A stretch of DNA of 64,000 nucleotides from Kitasatospora sp. GAS204B (GCF_029892155.1 NZ_JARZAG010000009.1:218064-282063); one strand, 5' to 3'; counted from the first letter of the stretch, positions 46,956 through 54,896 are shown. Notes: a model not told the origin generated them from the sequence alone. Numbers and translations: made by a program.

Positions 46956-47948
46956 GTGACTGCTGAAACGACCTCCGCTCCCGCCCGTGGTGCCATCGCC
47001 GCCGGTCTGGCGACCATCGCCGCCGACGGCACCGTTCTCGACACCTGGTTCCCCGCCCCCGTGCTGACCGACGAGCCGGGCCCCACCGGCACCGTCCGGC
47101 TGACCGCCGAGCAGGCCGAAGCCGAGCTCGGCGCCGGTGCGGCCGCCGCGCTGCGGACCGACGCCCGGCGCGGTGTCGAGGTCGTCGCCGTGCGAACCGT
47201 GATCGGCTCGCTCGACGAGAAGCCGCTGGACGCCCACGACATCTACCTGCGCCTGCACCTGCTGAGCCACCGCCTGGTCCAGCCGCACGGGCAGAACCTC
47301 GACGGCATGTTCGGCCTGCTGGCGAACGTGGCCTGGACCAGCATCGGCCCCGTTCCGGTGGAGCTGGTCGAGCAGGCCCGGCTCGCGGTGCGCGCCGAGG
47401 GCGGCCAGCTGGCCGTCTACGGGATCGACAAGTTCCCGCGGATGACCGACTACGTCGCGCCGAGCGGCGTGCGGATCGCGCACGCCGACCGGGTCCGGCT
47501 GGGCGCTCACCTGGCCGCCGGCACCACGGTGATGCACGAGGGCTTCGTGAACTTCAACGCGGGCACGCTGGGCACCTCCATGGTGGAGGGCCGGATCAGC
47601 GCCGGTGTGGTGGTCGGCGACCACAGCGACATCGGCGGCGGCTCCTCGATCATGGGAACCCTGTCCGGCGGCGGCAAGCAGACCATCTCGGTGGGCGAGC
47701 GCTGCCTGCTGGGCGCCAACGCGGGCATCGGCATCTCGCTGGGCAGCGACTGCGTGGTCGAGGCCGGCCTCTACGTGACCGCCGGCACCCGGGTCACCCT
47801 GCCGGACGGCACGGTCGCCAAGGCGGTCGAGCTCTCCGGTCAGGACAACCTGCTCTTCCGTCGGAACTCGCAGTCCGGCGCAGTCGAGGTGATCGCCCGT
47901 TCCGGTTCGTGGGGTGGCTTGAACGCCGATCTGCACGCGCACAACTGA
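46956..47948 (+). CDS. dapD: Tetrahydrodipicolinate N-succinyltransferase
   Basis: This 330-aa actinobacterial-type DapD adds succinyl from succinyl-CoA to tetrahydrodipicolinate in the lysine/diaminopimelate pathway, which also feeds peptidoglycan. It has an N-terminal helical domain, then a left-handed beta-helix built from hexapeptide repeats ([55 protein letters not shown]). GTG 46956 ([12 protein letters not shown]); a longer frame from 46734 lies antisense to hen1 and is not supported. It is divergent from hen1. Confidence 0.95.
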   Translation: MTAETTSAPARGAIAAGLATIAADGTVLDTWFPAPVLTDEPGPTGTVRLTAEQAEAELGAGAAAALRTDARRGVEVVAVRTVIGSLDEKPLDAHDIYLRLHLLSHRLVQPHGQNLDGMFGLLANVAWTSIGPVPVELVEQARLAVRAEGGQLAVYGIDKFPRMTDYVAPSGVRIAHADRVRLGAHLAAGTTVMHEGFVNFNAGTLGTSMVEGRISAGVVVGDHSDIGGGSSIMGTLSGGGKQTISVGERCLLGANAGIGISLGSDCVVEAGLYVTAGTRVTLPDGTVAKAVELSGQDNLLFRRNSQSGAVEVIARSGSWGGLNADLHAHN

Positions 47949-48287
47949 CCTCCTCTCAGGTCGAGGCGCTCCGGTGTCCTGATGGCCTGAGCCGCAGCGG
48001 GCCCCCGCCGTGCTCCCCAGCACCGGCCGGGGCCCGCTGTCGTGCGGGTGGCGCGAGCAGCGTGGACAGCGCGCGCAGCGTGGCTGGTCCGAGCGGCGCG
48101 GGCGCATAGGGCAGTGGGCCGAGGTGGAGCAAGCCCAGGTCACCCGGGGGGCTGAGACACGGAGGCAGGTGGACCGCATCGGGTGGTGCGCGGTGACCGG
48201 GCGGAGCGTTGGGTCGTTGGGGTGATGGGGTCACGCGCCCCCACCCGCCGCACCACACCGCACTCCCGAGCTGGAGGGTCCGCCTTC
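47949..48287. other. Region between dapD and the small 48288 gene (339 bp)
   Basis: On the plus strand it holds the dapD terminator and then about 250 bp of GC-rich DNA with no plus-strand gene. The right part is formally the 3' end of the long minus-strand frame that reaches 48140, whose coding status there is doubtful. Confidence 0.4.
47995..48039 (+). terminator. Terminator of dapD
   Basis: CAGCGGGCCCC (47995-48005) pairs with GGGGCCCGCTG (48029-48039). An imperfect inner stem (GCCGTGC/GCACCGGC) caps it. Confidence 0.8.
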
Positions 48288-49420
48288 ATGTCCGAGCCCA
48301 GGTACGAGGCGCCCGTCGCACCGCCGCAGCACCCGGCCAAGAGTCTGCTGGACCAGCTGCAGGAGCTGCTCGCCTCGGTCAACGCGGACCTGGCCGACCT
48401 CGCCGGGCTGGGTGCCGAGCTCGGCCCGGCCCGTGGTTCGGCGTCGGGCGTGGAGCTGACCGACGGGGAGCTCTGCGATGAGCTGGAGGCTTCCGGTGCC
48501 CGGCGGGCAGCGGACCGCTCCGGCGCCACCGAGACCGGGAACGGCGCCGTCGGCTGGTAGCCCTGCCCGGGCGGCGGGGTGAGGGTGATCACCAACCGCA
48601 GCTCGTCCCCGGCAGGATCGACCTCCCGCCCCCGCGCCACGCCGGCGTGACAGACCTCGGCGGGATCACCGTCAGCGGGATCACTGTCGGCGGTCTCTCC
48701 CTCGGCCGGCGCGGCAGCCACCGACTCCGCGGCTGCGGGATCCTCCGCTGCCGACGTCTCCTCCATCGGCTCGTCGAAATTCGCCGGGCCCGGCACCCGG
48801 CTCGGCGGCCCGCCGGCCCGCCCACCCGCCGACCACGACGCCGGCCCGGGCGGCCCACCCCACCTGGCCGAGCCCCAGCTCGCCTCCCACCTCTCACCAC
48901 GCGGCGGGCCGCCGTCGGCCGAGTCGGCGTCCAGTTCTTCCAACGGCTCGACGACGGCGCGGCGGCGCAAGGTCCGGAGCAGCTCGATCACCAGCGCACG
49001 GCACTCCCCGCTCGCGTCGAGCCCGTCGATGGCGAGCCAGTAGACGCCCTGGGCCGCCGAGTCGGTGGAGTCGGCGATGGCGACCAGTGCCTCGGCGACC
49101 TCGGCGAACAGCAGCCGCAGCTGCTCCAGCACCGGCCCGAGCTCGCCGATCCGAGTCAGCCGGTCGGCCCGCCCGAACGTCACCCGGTCACCACCGTCCG
49201 GCGGGTCGGCCACCGCCTCCAGCAACCCCACGGCGTGGCCGCCGGCCCGGGCGAGCAGCCGGGCGACCGTGGCCACCTCCTCGGCCGGGTGGCGGCTCAG
49301 GCGCTCGGCCAGCACCGCGGTGAGCGAGGCCGACTGCCAGGCCTCGGAGAGCACGTCCGCCACCGTGCGGGCCTCGGCGAGCGCGTGGCGGGTGGTCTTG
49401 ATCAAACGCAGTGCGTCCAT
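48140..49420 (-). CDS. DUF6099-like protein; C-terminal end uncertain
   Basis: The first ~150 residues (MDALRLIKTTRHALAEARTV, VLAERLSRHPAEEVATVARL, FAEVAEALVAIADSTDSAAQ, YWLAIDGLDASGECRALV) form a helical domain like the DUF6099 proteins I recall from streptomycetes; function unknown. A long Pro/Ser/Ala/Glu-rich tail follows. The frame remains open to 48140 (426 codons), but the part below about 48560 lies entirely antisense to a well-coded gene (48288-48560), and its Ser/Cys/Arg-rich translation looks non-coding. The real protein may end earlier, for example through a frameshift near DELRLVITLTPPPG. ATG 49420. Confidence 0.6.
   Translation of the reverse strand: MDALRLIKTTRHALAEARTVADVLSEAWQSASLTAVLAERLSRHPAEEVATVARLLARAGGHAVGLLEAVADPPDGGDRVTFGRADRLTRIGELGPVLEQLRLLFAEVAEALVAIADSTDSAAQGVYWLAIDGLDASGECRALVIELLRTLRRRAVVEPLEELDADSADGGPPRGERWEASWGSARWGGPPGPASWSAGGRAGGPPSRVPGPANFDEPMEETSAAEDPAAAESVAAAPAEGETADSDPADGDPAEVCHAGVARGREVDPAGDELRLVITLTPPPGQGYQPTAPFPVSVAPERSAARRAPEASSSSQSSPSVSSTPDAEPRAGPSSAPSPARSARSALTEASSSCSWSSRLLAGCCGGATGASYLGSDMKADPPARECGVVRRVGARDPITPTTQRSARSPRTTRCGPPASVSQPPG
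48288..48560 (+). CDS. Small acidic protein, unknown function
   Basis: This 90-aa protein has a Pro-rich start (MSEPRYEAPVAPPQHPAK), an amphipathic Leu-rich helix (SLLDQLQELLASVNADLADL) that could form a coiled coil, and a polar Gly/Ala tail ending GAVGW. I recognise no family. ATG 48288 has GGAGGG 10 nt upstream. Third positions are almost all G or C, supporting real coding. It lies wholly antisense to the 3' end of the minus-strand DUF6099-like frame. Confidence 0.65.
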   Translation: MSEPRYEAPVAPPQHPAKSLLDQLQELLASVNADLADLAGLGAELGPARGSASGVELTDGELCDELEASGARRAADRSGATETGNGAVGW

Positions 49421-49454
49421 GACGACGTCCTGCCCTTCACTCCTGACGGGGCCT

Positions 49455-49478
49455 CGGACCGTTCCGCTGAACGGTCCG
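49455..49478 (-). terminator. Hairpin after the MazG-like gene
   Basis: CGGACCGTT (49455-49463) pairs with AACGGTCCG (49470-49478) around CCGCTG, about 100 nt beyond the MazG-like stop and just upstream of the DUF6099-like start. Confidence 0.55.
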
Positions 49479-49579
49479 TCAGAAGTAGAGGGTGCGCCGG
49501 GTTCCCGGCCCGCGCGGCGAGCAGCCGGGAATCTGTGGACAACCCCGGGGGTGTGGACAGTCGCGTTCCCTCGAACGGC

Positions 49580-50050
49580 TCACTCCCGGGGCGCCGCCGG
49601 GAACCGCAGCTCGTTCCGATCGATCTTCTCGTCCAACGCCACCAGCGGATCGACCCCGACCGCCGTGCAGAACTGCAGCAGGTACGCGAGCACGTCCGCC
49701 ACCTCGTCGCGCACCCGGTGCGCGCTCTTCGGATCGTCCATCACCGCGGCGGCCTGCTCCGGGGTGAGCCACTGGAAGATCTCCAGCAACTCGCCCGCCT
49801 CGACGGTGAGCGCCGCCGCGAGGTTCTTCGGGGTGTGGAACGGCTGCCAACGGCGCGCGGCGGCGAAGTCGCTCAACCGCCCCGCGAGTTCGCCGAGCGT
49901 GGGCGGCACGGCAGCCCGCTCGTGCTGGTCGAACCGGTCAGGTCGGTCGGGCTGGTCCGGCCGGGCGGAGCGGCTGGGCTGGTCCGGCCGGGCGGAGCGG
50001 CTGGGCTGGTGCGGCTGGTCCGCGGGGCGCGGAGCTGCGTTCTCGGTCAC
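49580..50050 (-). CDS. MazG-like nucleotide pyrophosphohydrolase
   Basis: This 156-aa protein has an all-alpha NTP pyrophosphatase core with metal motifs EAGELLEIFQW (ExxE) and RDEVADVLAYLL (ExxD), as in the MazG/dCTPase (RS21-C6) group that hydrolyses (d)NTPs to NMP and PPi. The first ~50 residues are a low-complexity Gln/Pro/Arg/Asp tail made partly of a 27-bp tandem repeat. GTG 50050 overlaps the stop of the upstream ATPase gene (GTGA), so the two are translationally coupled. Confidence 0.88.
   Translation of the reverse strand: MTENAAPRPADQPHQPSRSARPDQPSRSARPDQPDRPDRFDQHERAAVPPTLGELAGRLSDFAAARRWQPFHTPKNLAAALTVEAGELLEIFQWLTPEQAAAVMDDPKSAHRVRDEVADVLAYLLQFCTAVGVDPLVALDEKIDRNELRFPAAPRE
49949..50002 (-). 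repeat. 27-bp in-frame tandem repeat in the MazG-like gene
   Basis: Two identical 27-bp units (49949-49975 and 49976-50002) and part of a third encode PDQPSRSAR-type nonapeptides in the N-terminal tail. The exact identity points to recent duplication. Confidence 0.88.
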
Positions 50051-51384
50051 TCTGCCAGGTCTACCGCATCGCCCGGCCCGCCCGTCGCCGCGCCCACCAC
50101 GTGCTGGGCCGGCACCCGGGCCGCCGGCGTCAGCACGCTGTGCCCGCTCATCGGATCCCGCCGGCACTCCACCAGCTCGATCCCGTCCACCTGTTGGGCG
50201 GCAGCAGGCTCCTGCACCGCGGCCAGCAGCCGCAGGTGCTCCTTGTCGCACATCTCCCTGGCCAGCCGAAGCAGCGAGGCGGTCTGCTCGGCGCCGAGGC
50301 CCGCACCCAGGTCCTCGGCGAGCACGGTCAACTGGCGACGGGCCCAGGGCACTTCGACCGCCGGGTCGACGTCCAACACCCCGGCCCCGGTCAGCAGCAC
50401 GGCGGCGAACGCCAGCAGCCGCAGCATCCCGTCCGAGGCCTGGTCCGCTCCGGTGCGCCCCAGCACTCCCTCATCGAAGACCGCGATCAGGCGCTCCTGG
50501 GCCTGCGTGCCGCGCCGCGCGACGTCCAGGCCCAGCAACGGGTGCGGCGCCGCGGCCTGCACCGCCCTGAGCAGGCGGCCGTAGCGGCGGGAGCACTCGC
50601 CCTGCAGACGGGCCAGCACCGCGGAGACGTTGGCCGCGGTGGGCAGCAACCGGGCCTGCGGGTCGGGCCCCACCCAGCCGCGCATCAGCGCCGGCACCGG
50701 ATGCACCGGGAAGACCTCGCGCAGTGCGGTGAGCAGCTGCTCGGTGGCGTCCAGCACCTTGCGCTCGCCCGGCGAGGAGCCGGCCACCCGCAGCGGGATC
50801 TGCGTGGTGATCAGGCTGCCGCTGGGGAACGGTGCCCGGATGTCGCCCTGCCGGGTGTCGTTGTGCCAGCTGACGTTGACCCGGCCGCCCGCGACGTCCT
50901 GCTCGCCGGTCTCCACCAGCGTCTGCCCGGCGCAGGCGAGCCACTCGCGGGCCACCCGGACCCGCCCGTCGGTGCGGATCACCAGCTCCAGCCGGATCGG
51001 ACCGGCGCCGGAGCGGACCGTGCAGCCCAGGATGATCGCGTTGCGCCCGTGCGGGACGCAGCCCACCAGCCCGCCGCGCACCGGGGCCGCCAGCGGGCCG
51101 GTCGCGCCCCCGATGCCGTCCAGCGACGGCCCGATCTCCTCGCCGATGGCAAGCCGGGAGAGCACGGCGAGGGCGTCCAGCGCGTTCGACTTGCCGACCC
51201 CCGAGGGGCCGTGCAGCACGGTGAGCGGGGAGAGCGAAAGACTGGCGCGGCGATAGGACTTGAACGACGTGAGGCGCAGCTCCTCGACGGTCGGCCGGTG
51301 CGCCGGGCGGGTCTCGGCGCCGGGCAGGGCCGGCGCGGCTGCGGAGGGGCGTGGAACGACTTCGCTGGTCGCAGAGCTGGTCAC
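50047..51384 (-). CDS. RecF/OLD-like AAA ATPase with degenerate Walker B
   Basis: This 445-aa protein starts with the RecF/SMC/OLD-type pattern LRLTSFKSYRRASLSLSPL, then Walker A GPSGVGKS (59-66). A signature-like QASDGMLRLLAFAAVLLTG is present, but the following Walker B reads GVLDVDPAV instead of a hydrophobic run ending in DE, and no THSP switch is seen (HLRLLAAVQEP instead). It may bind ATP without normal hydrolysis. Function unknown; it could act in DNA repair or defence. GTG 51384. Its stop overlaps the MazG-like start (GTGA), suggesting a joint function. Confidence 0.75.
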   Translation of the reverse strand: MTSSATSEVVPRPSAAAPALPGAETRPAHRPTVEELRLTSFKSYRRASLSLSPLTVLHGPSGVGKSNALDALAVLSRLAIGEEIGPSLDGIGGATGPLAAPVRGGLVGCVPHGRNAIILGCTVRSGAGPIRLELVIRTDGRVRVAREWLACAGQTLVETGEQDVAGGRVNVSWHNDTRQGDIRAPFPSGSLITTQIPLRVAGSSPGERKVLDATEQLLTALREVFPVHPVPALMRGWVGPDPQARLLPTAANVSAVLARLQGECSRRYGRLLRAVQAAAPHPLLGLDVARRGTQAQERLIAVFDEGVLGRTGADQASDGMLRLLAFAAVLLTGAGVLDVDPAVEVPWARRQLTVLAEDLGAGLGAEQTASLLRLAREMCDKEHLRLLAAVQEPAAAQQVDGIELVECRRDPMSGHSVLTPAARVPAQHVVGAATGGPGDAVDLAE

Positions 51385-51502
51385 CGAGCCGACGCTACTG
51401 ACGGCCGGTCAGTTCCTCGGCGGCAGAAACGTGCCTGCGCTCGGCGATTCATCCCAACGGGGAGTCAGATCGGATGCGGAAGTCGGCCAGGCTGACGCCT
51501 CG

Positions 51503-51576
51503 CACCGGGATTCGGAACACCGGGATTCGGAACACCGGGATTCGGAACACCGGATTCAGAACACCGGGATGCGGAT
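51503..51576. repeat. 15-bp tandem repeat next to the rlmA stop
   Basis: Three perfect CACCGGGATTCGGAA units (51503, 51518, 51533), then a 14-bp variant (51548) and a degraded copy (51562), end at the last base of the rlmA stop codon. Non-coding in the rlmA frame; one other frame reads VFRIP repeats. Confidence 0.88.
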
Positions 51577-52433
51577 CAGCCGCCCGGCCGCGCAGCCCGC
51601 TGGTACACCGCGACCCGCACCGACCCGGTGACCGCCACCGGCTCGGGCAACGCCGCGAGCGCGTCCGCGATCCGGGCCCGGTCGGTGTGCCAGGCGTTCG
51701 GTCCCATGCCCACCACCGCCGCCGCGTCCTGGTGGGACAGCCGCAACTCGAACTCCACCTCACGCGCCGCGACCGGGCTGAGCCAGGGGCTGAGCTTCTC
51801 GTCGATCCGCCGCTCCTTCTCCTCGTCGACCGAGAGCAGGCCCAGTGCGTCGACCAGTTCGCGCAGGTGACGTGAGGTGGGCGAGACCAGCAACAGGCTG
51901 CCGCCGGGCCGCAGCACCCGGTGGATCTCGGCGCCGTTGCGGGGCGCGAAGACGTTGAGCAGCAGTTCGGCGCAGCCGTCGGCGAGCGGCAACGGGCGCC
52001 AGGCGTCGCAGACCACGGCACCCGCCCTCGGGTGTGCCTTGGCCGCCCGGCGCAGCGCGAACTTGGAGATGTCCAGCGCCGCGCCCACCGCGCCGGGCAA
52101 CGCGTCGAGGACCTGGGCCAGGTAGTAGCCGGTGCCGGCGCCGAGGTCCACCACCAGACCATCGGCGCCGCTCGCGTTGCCCGCCGCCTCGGCGAGCGCC
52201 GCGGCGATCGGGTGGTAGTGCCCGGCGGCGAGGAAGTCGGCGCGAGCGGCCACCATCTCGGGTGTGTCACCGGTACCGGTGTGCGCGTCACCGGGCAGCA
52301 GGCTGACGTAGCCCTGCTTGGCGAGGTCGAAGGAGTGGCCGCCGGGGCAGCGCAGGGCGCGCCCGGTCGCCTCGAACGCGAGGCCGCGGGCGCAGTGGGG
52401 GCAGGTCAGGTACCGCTCGATGTCCCGGAGCAC
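51576..52433 (-). CDS. RlmA-type 23S rRNA (guanine-N1) methyltransferase
   Basis: This 285-aa protein has an N-terminal zinc site C11, C14, C29 and H33 (LTCPHCARG and RCPGGHSFDLAKQGY) and a SAM-binding domain (VVDLGAGTGYYLAQ, 94-107) like RlmA-I/RlmA-II (TlrB). These methylate N1 of G745 or G748 in domain II of 23S rRNA; the G748 form contributes to tylosin-type macrolide resistance. I cannot tell which base is targeted. GTG 52433. It is downstream of a toxin-antitoxin pair by 40 nt. Confidence 0.9.
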   Translation of the reverse strand: MLRDIERYLTCPHCARGLAFEATGRALRCPGGHSFDLAKQGYVSLLPGDAHTGTGDTPEMVAARADFLAAGHYHPIAAALAEAAGNASGADGLVVDLGAGTGYYLAQVLDALPGAVGAALDISKFALRRAAKAHPRAGAVVCDAWRPLPLADGCAELLLNVFAPRNGAEIHRVLRPGGSLLLVSPTSRHLRELVDALGLLSVDEEKERRIDEKLSPWLSPVAAREVEFELRLSHQDAAAVVGMGPNAWHTDRARIADALAALPEPVAVTGSVRVAVYQRAARPGG

Positions 52434-52473
52434 CGCCCCACCCTAACCGCGCTCCGACCAGGCCCGGCACGGC

Positions 52474-52905
52474 TCATTCCGCGTCGGAGTCGTCCTCCCC
52501 GTCGTCGCCCGCGACGCCCTCGCCCTCCGCCTCGTCGACCACCCAGCCGTTCAGCCGTTCGGCCACCCCGTCCACGCCCAGCTTGCCCTCCCGGATCGCG
52601 CGGGCCAGGCTGCGGACCTCGCGTGCGGTGGTGGCGACGTTGCAGCCGCTGGCCACCAGGTAGGCATAGGCGACGGCGGTGGCGAAGAGTTCGTTGGTGC
52701 GCTCCAGGGCCGGGACCCGGATCAGCTGGTGCATCAGGGCGGCGGCCCGGTCCTGCGGCTCGGGGTAGACGGCGATGTCGAAGATCTCCGCGTGGTGGCG
52801 CGCGACGGCCGCGAGCAGCGAGCCGTAGTCGGTCACCTGCGGGTCTCCGGGCGTGTACTGCTCGGCGGTCATGAGCAGCCAGGAGAGGTCGACCTCCAGT
52901 TTCAA
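52474..52905 (-). CDS. Fic/Doc-like toxin component with degenerate active site
   Basis: This 143-aa protein resembles streptomycete proteins annotated as Fic-family toxins. The segment RVPALERTNELFATAVAYAYLVASG aligns in shape with the Doc helix HPFxxGNKRTALxAxLxFLxxNG, but the catalytic His, Gly and Asn are absent. AMP- or phosphotransfer is therefore unlikely. The C-terminus is very acidic (GEGVAGDDGEDDSDAE). A TTG start at 52905 overlaps the antitoxin stop (TTGA), so it is coupled. It may be a remnant or have a new role. Confidence 0.75.
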   Translation of the reverse strand: MKLEVDLSWLLMTAEQYTPGDPQVTDYGSLLAAVARHHAEIFDIAVYPEPQDRAAALMHQLIRVPALERTNELFATAVAYAYLVASGCNVATTAREVRSLARAIREGKLGVDGVAERLNGWVVDEAEGEGVAGDDGEDDSDAE

Positions 52906-53147
52906 CGACGTCCGCCCTGGCGCTCGTCGGCCGGCACCCGCTCGCCGAACTCGGCGAGGAACTCGCTCTCGTACTCCTTCATGAACTGGGCCGCCGCATC
53001 GACGAAACGCAGCCCGGCCTCGCCCATGTCCTGCTGGACGAGCCGCTCGATGTACTGGTTCATGCTGATCCCCTGCTGCTCCGCCCGCTCGCGGGCCATC
53101 TCGGCGGTGGTGACGTCCACCCGCACGTTGAGCTGCTTCTTACCCAT
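52902..53147 (-). CDS. Ribbon-helix-helix antitoxin of the Fic-like module
   Basis: This 81-aa protein begins MGKKQLNVRVDVTTAEMARE, then QQGISMNQYIERLVQQDMGE, a typical Arc/MetJ-like ribbon-helix-helix DNA-binding domain. A C-terminal helix (FVDAAAQFMKEYESEFLAEF) would contact the toxin. ATG 53147, probably leaderless. It is first in the operon and likely represses its own promoter through the GCTAGC sites. Confidence 0.82.
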   Translation of the reverse strand: MGKKQLNVRVDVTTAEMARERAEQQGISMNQYIERLVQQDMGEAGLRFVDAAAQFMKEYESEFLAEFGERVPADERQGGRR

Positions 53148-53154
53148 GCACTCG

Positions 53155-53183
53155 AAGCTAGCGCGCACTTGCTAGCACCACAA
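53155..53183 (-). promoter_or_regulatory. Autoregulated promoter/operator of the Fic-like toxin-antitoxin operon
   Basis: On the minus strand TTGTGG (forward 53178-53183) and TAGCTT (forward 53155-53160) are 17 nt apart, and the ATG follows 7 nt later, so the mRNA is probably leaderless. Two GCTAGC palindromes (53157-53162 and 53171-53176, centres 14 bp apart) overlap the promoter and fit binding by the ribbon-helix-helix antitoxin. Confidence 0.65.
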
Positions 53184-53247
53184 GGGCGCGTGCGGGGCCC
53201 AGTCGCACGCCCCCTGTCGCACGGCGGGAAGGACCGGTGGAGGCGAC

Positions 53248-54045
53248 TCAGGTCCGTCCGGAGCGGTCGTGAGCCCTGACGGATGGTGCGAGGACGCAGT
53301 CCCCGCAGAGAGCGCCCGCGCGATCCGGGGCGGCCCGGTAGATGAGGCAGCAGCTGCGGCGGAACCCGCCATAGGCACCCGCCGTTGTGCTGGTGCCGCG
53401 CAGCGGCGGCTGGTCCAGCAGCAAACCTGCGAACGCACGCGCCGGTCCCGCCAGTGCAGGCGTCGTGCGGGTGATGGCCGACGCCGCGCCGTTGACGGCC
53501 GAGGCGACGTTGCCCCAGAGGATGTGCGGCGAGACCGAGTATGCCCGGGTGGCCTCGACCAGCTCGCGGATCGGTCCGTCAAACAGTTCCTTGCCGAGCC
53601 GGACCGCGCGTTCGACCGGGTCGGCCACCGGTACAGGCGTACGGTCGGGCAGCGACAGCGGGAATGTCCCGCCGGGTGTCGGCTGCCACCTGAGCTCCCG
53701 CAGACCGTACGGGAGCACCGCACCGGCCAGCACCGCCACGGCGAACGACGGAGAGAGCAGGCGCGAGGCCAGACCCAGCTGGGTCACCGAGGCTGCCACC
53801 CGCAGCTCGACCGCCTCGGCGGACTGTCCGCCGCCAGCCGCCAGATAGCCGCGCACGGCGGCCACCCGGCCGCCCAACACCGAAGGATCGTCCAGCAGTT
53901 CGGCCATGCTCCGCCAGGGCTCTGCGGCCGGGCTCGGCCCGTGGGTCTCGAAGGCGAAGAACGGCCCGAGGGCCGTGATCCTGTCCGGCACCGCGCCCCT
54001 CGGTTCCGCTTGCGTCGGGTCCGACCGACGTTCCGGCTCGGTCAT
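53248..54045 (-). CDS. FhuF-like (2Fe-2S)-binding protein
   Basis: This 265-aa protein ends in a cysteine motif C232-C233-X13-C247-X2-C250 (RRSCCLIYR and CGDCVL), the [2Fe-2S] site of FhuF-like ferric-siderophore reductases. The central segment LLSPSFAVAVLAGAVLPYG is also typical. It probably reduces chelated Fe(III) in the cytoplasm. No siderophore genes are nearby. ATG 54045. It diverges from the HdeD-like gene. Confidence 0.85.
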   Translation of the reverse strand: MTEPERRSDPTQAEPRGAVPDRITALGPFFAFETHGPSPAAEPWRSMAELLDDPSVLGGRVAAVRGYLAAGGGQSAEAVELRVAASVTQLGLASRLLSPSFAVAVLAGAVLPYGLRELRWQPTPGGTFPLSLPDRTPVPVADPVERAVRLGKELFDGPIRELVEATRAYSVSPHILWGNVASAVNGAASAITRTTPALAGPARAFAGLLLDQPPLRGTSTTAGAYGGFRRSCCLIYRAAPDRAGALCGDCVLAPSVRAHDRSGRT

Positions 54046-54292
54046 ACCGCTCCGACCCCTCGGCTGGACAGACTGCTCACAGTTGAGCCTCCTTCAAGGG
54101 ACCGTGCGTCCCAGCGGTGAGGGCGTCCTACCTGACTCACGGACCGCCGGGGGCGGTTCGATCACAGTGGCGCGACCATGCTGGAGCCGTCAATCCTCCC
54201 CGTCCCGCCGAGCGGCTCCCGCGAGGGACGTCCGACGCCCCCTTCGCGCGGCCCGGGTCGCGGGCGGCCGGGGCCGCTCGGAGGGTAGGAGT

Positions 54293-54877
54293 ATGACTTT
54301 CTCTCCCAACGATTCCCTCCCCGATCCCTTTCAGCCGCTGGCCCGCGCCGCCTGGCAGGCGCTGCTCGCGGCGGGGATCGCCGCGGCGGTGCTCGGGGTG
54401 CTGGTGCTCGCCTGGCCACACGCGACGCTGATCGTCATCGGGGTGCTCTTCGGGCTGTTCCTGCTGGTCAGCGGGCTGGTTCAGCTGGTCTCGGCGTTCG
54501 GTACGCACGGCAGCACGGCACTGCGGGTGATGGCGTTCATCAGCGGGGCGCTGTCGATCGTGCTCGGGCTGTTCTGCTTCCGCGGCACCCTGGAGTCGAT
54601 CCTGCTGCTGGGGCTGTGGATCGGCATCGGGTGGCTGTTCCGCGGGATCACCCAGGTGGTCGCGGCCGCCCATGATCCGGGGACCCCGGTACGCGGCTGG
54701 CTGGTCTTCCTCGGGCTGGTCAACGTCGCGGCCGGGATCGTGCTGATCAGCTGGCCGATCAAGTCGGTCACGGTGCTCACGGTGGTCGCGGGCTGCTGGC
54801 TGCTCGCCGTCGGCCTGGTCGAGGCGATCGCCGCGCTGCGGCTGCGGCACGCGTCGAAGCGGCTGGGCGGCGTTTGA
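54293..54877 (+). CDS. HdeD/DUF308 family membrane protein
   Basis: This 194-aa protein has six membrane helices in three DUF308-like pairs (AAVLGVLVLAWPHATL; SGALSIVLGLFCF; AAGIVLISWPIKSVTVL). HdeD proteins are linked to acid resistance in enterobacteria; in actinomycetes the role is unknown. ATG 54293 has AGGAG almost adjacent and GAGGG 9 nt upstream. Its 3' end forms one arm of a terminator. Converges with the RNA methyltransferase gene. Confidence 0.85.
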   Translation: MTFSPNDSLPDPFQPLARAAWQALLAAGIAAAVLGVLVLAWPHATLIVIGVLFGLFLLVSGLVQLVSAFGTHGSTALRVMAFISGALSIVLGLFCFRGTLESILLLGLWIGIGWLFRGITQVVAAAHDPGTPVRGWLVFLGLVNVAAGIVLISWPIKSVTVLTVVAGCWLLAVGLVEAIAALRLRHASKRLGGV

Positions 54878-54896
54878 CCGCCCAGCCGCTTCGACG
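54852..54896. terminator. Bidirectional terminator using the HdeD 3' coding end
   Basis: Arms 54852-54870 and 54878-54896 form a perfect 19-bp stem. The left arm encodes the last residues of the HdeD-like protein and the 7-nt loop contains its TGA stop. It sits 13 bp from the converging gene's stop. Confidence 0.88.

Noticed and set aside
46809..48179. Upstream extension of the hen1 frame
   Set aside because: This part is antisense to dapD; Hen1 homologues begin at the VFISIST segment.
48288..48560. Lanthipeptide or other RiPP precursor
   Set aside because: It is small and Pro/Leu-rich, but there is no Ser/Thr/Cys-rich core, no leader motif and no modification enzyme nearby.
51503..51576. 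CRISPR-like repeats
   Set aside because: Units of 15 bp are directly tandem with no spacers; the same holds for the 13-bp repeats at 35009 and the 6-bp repeats at 36982.
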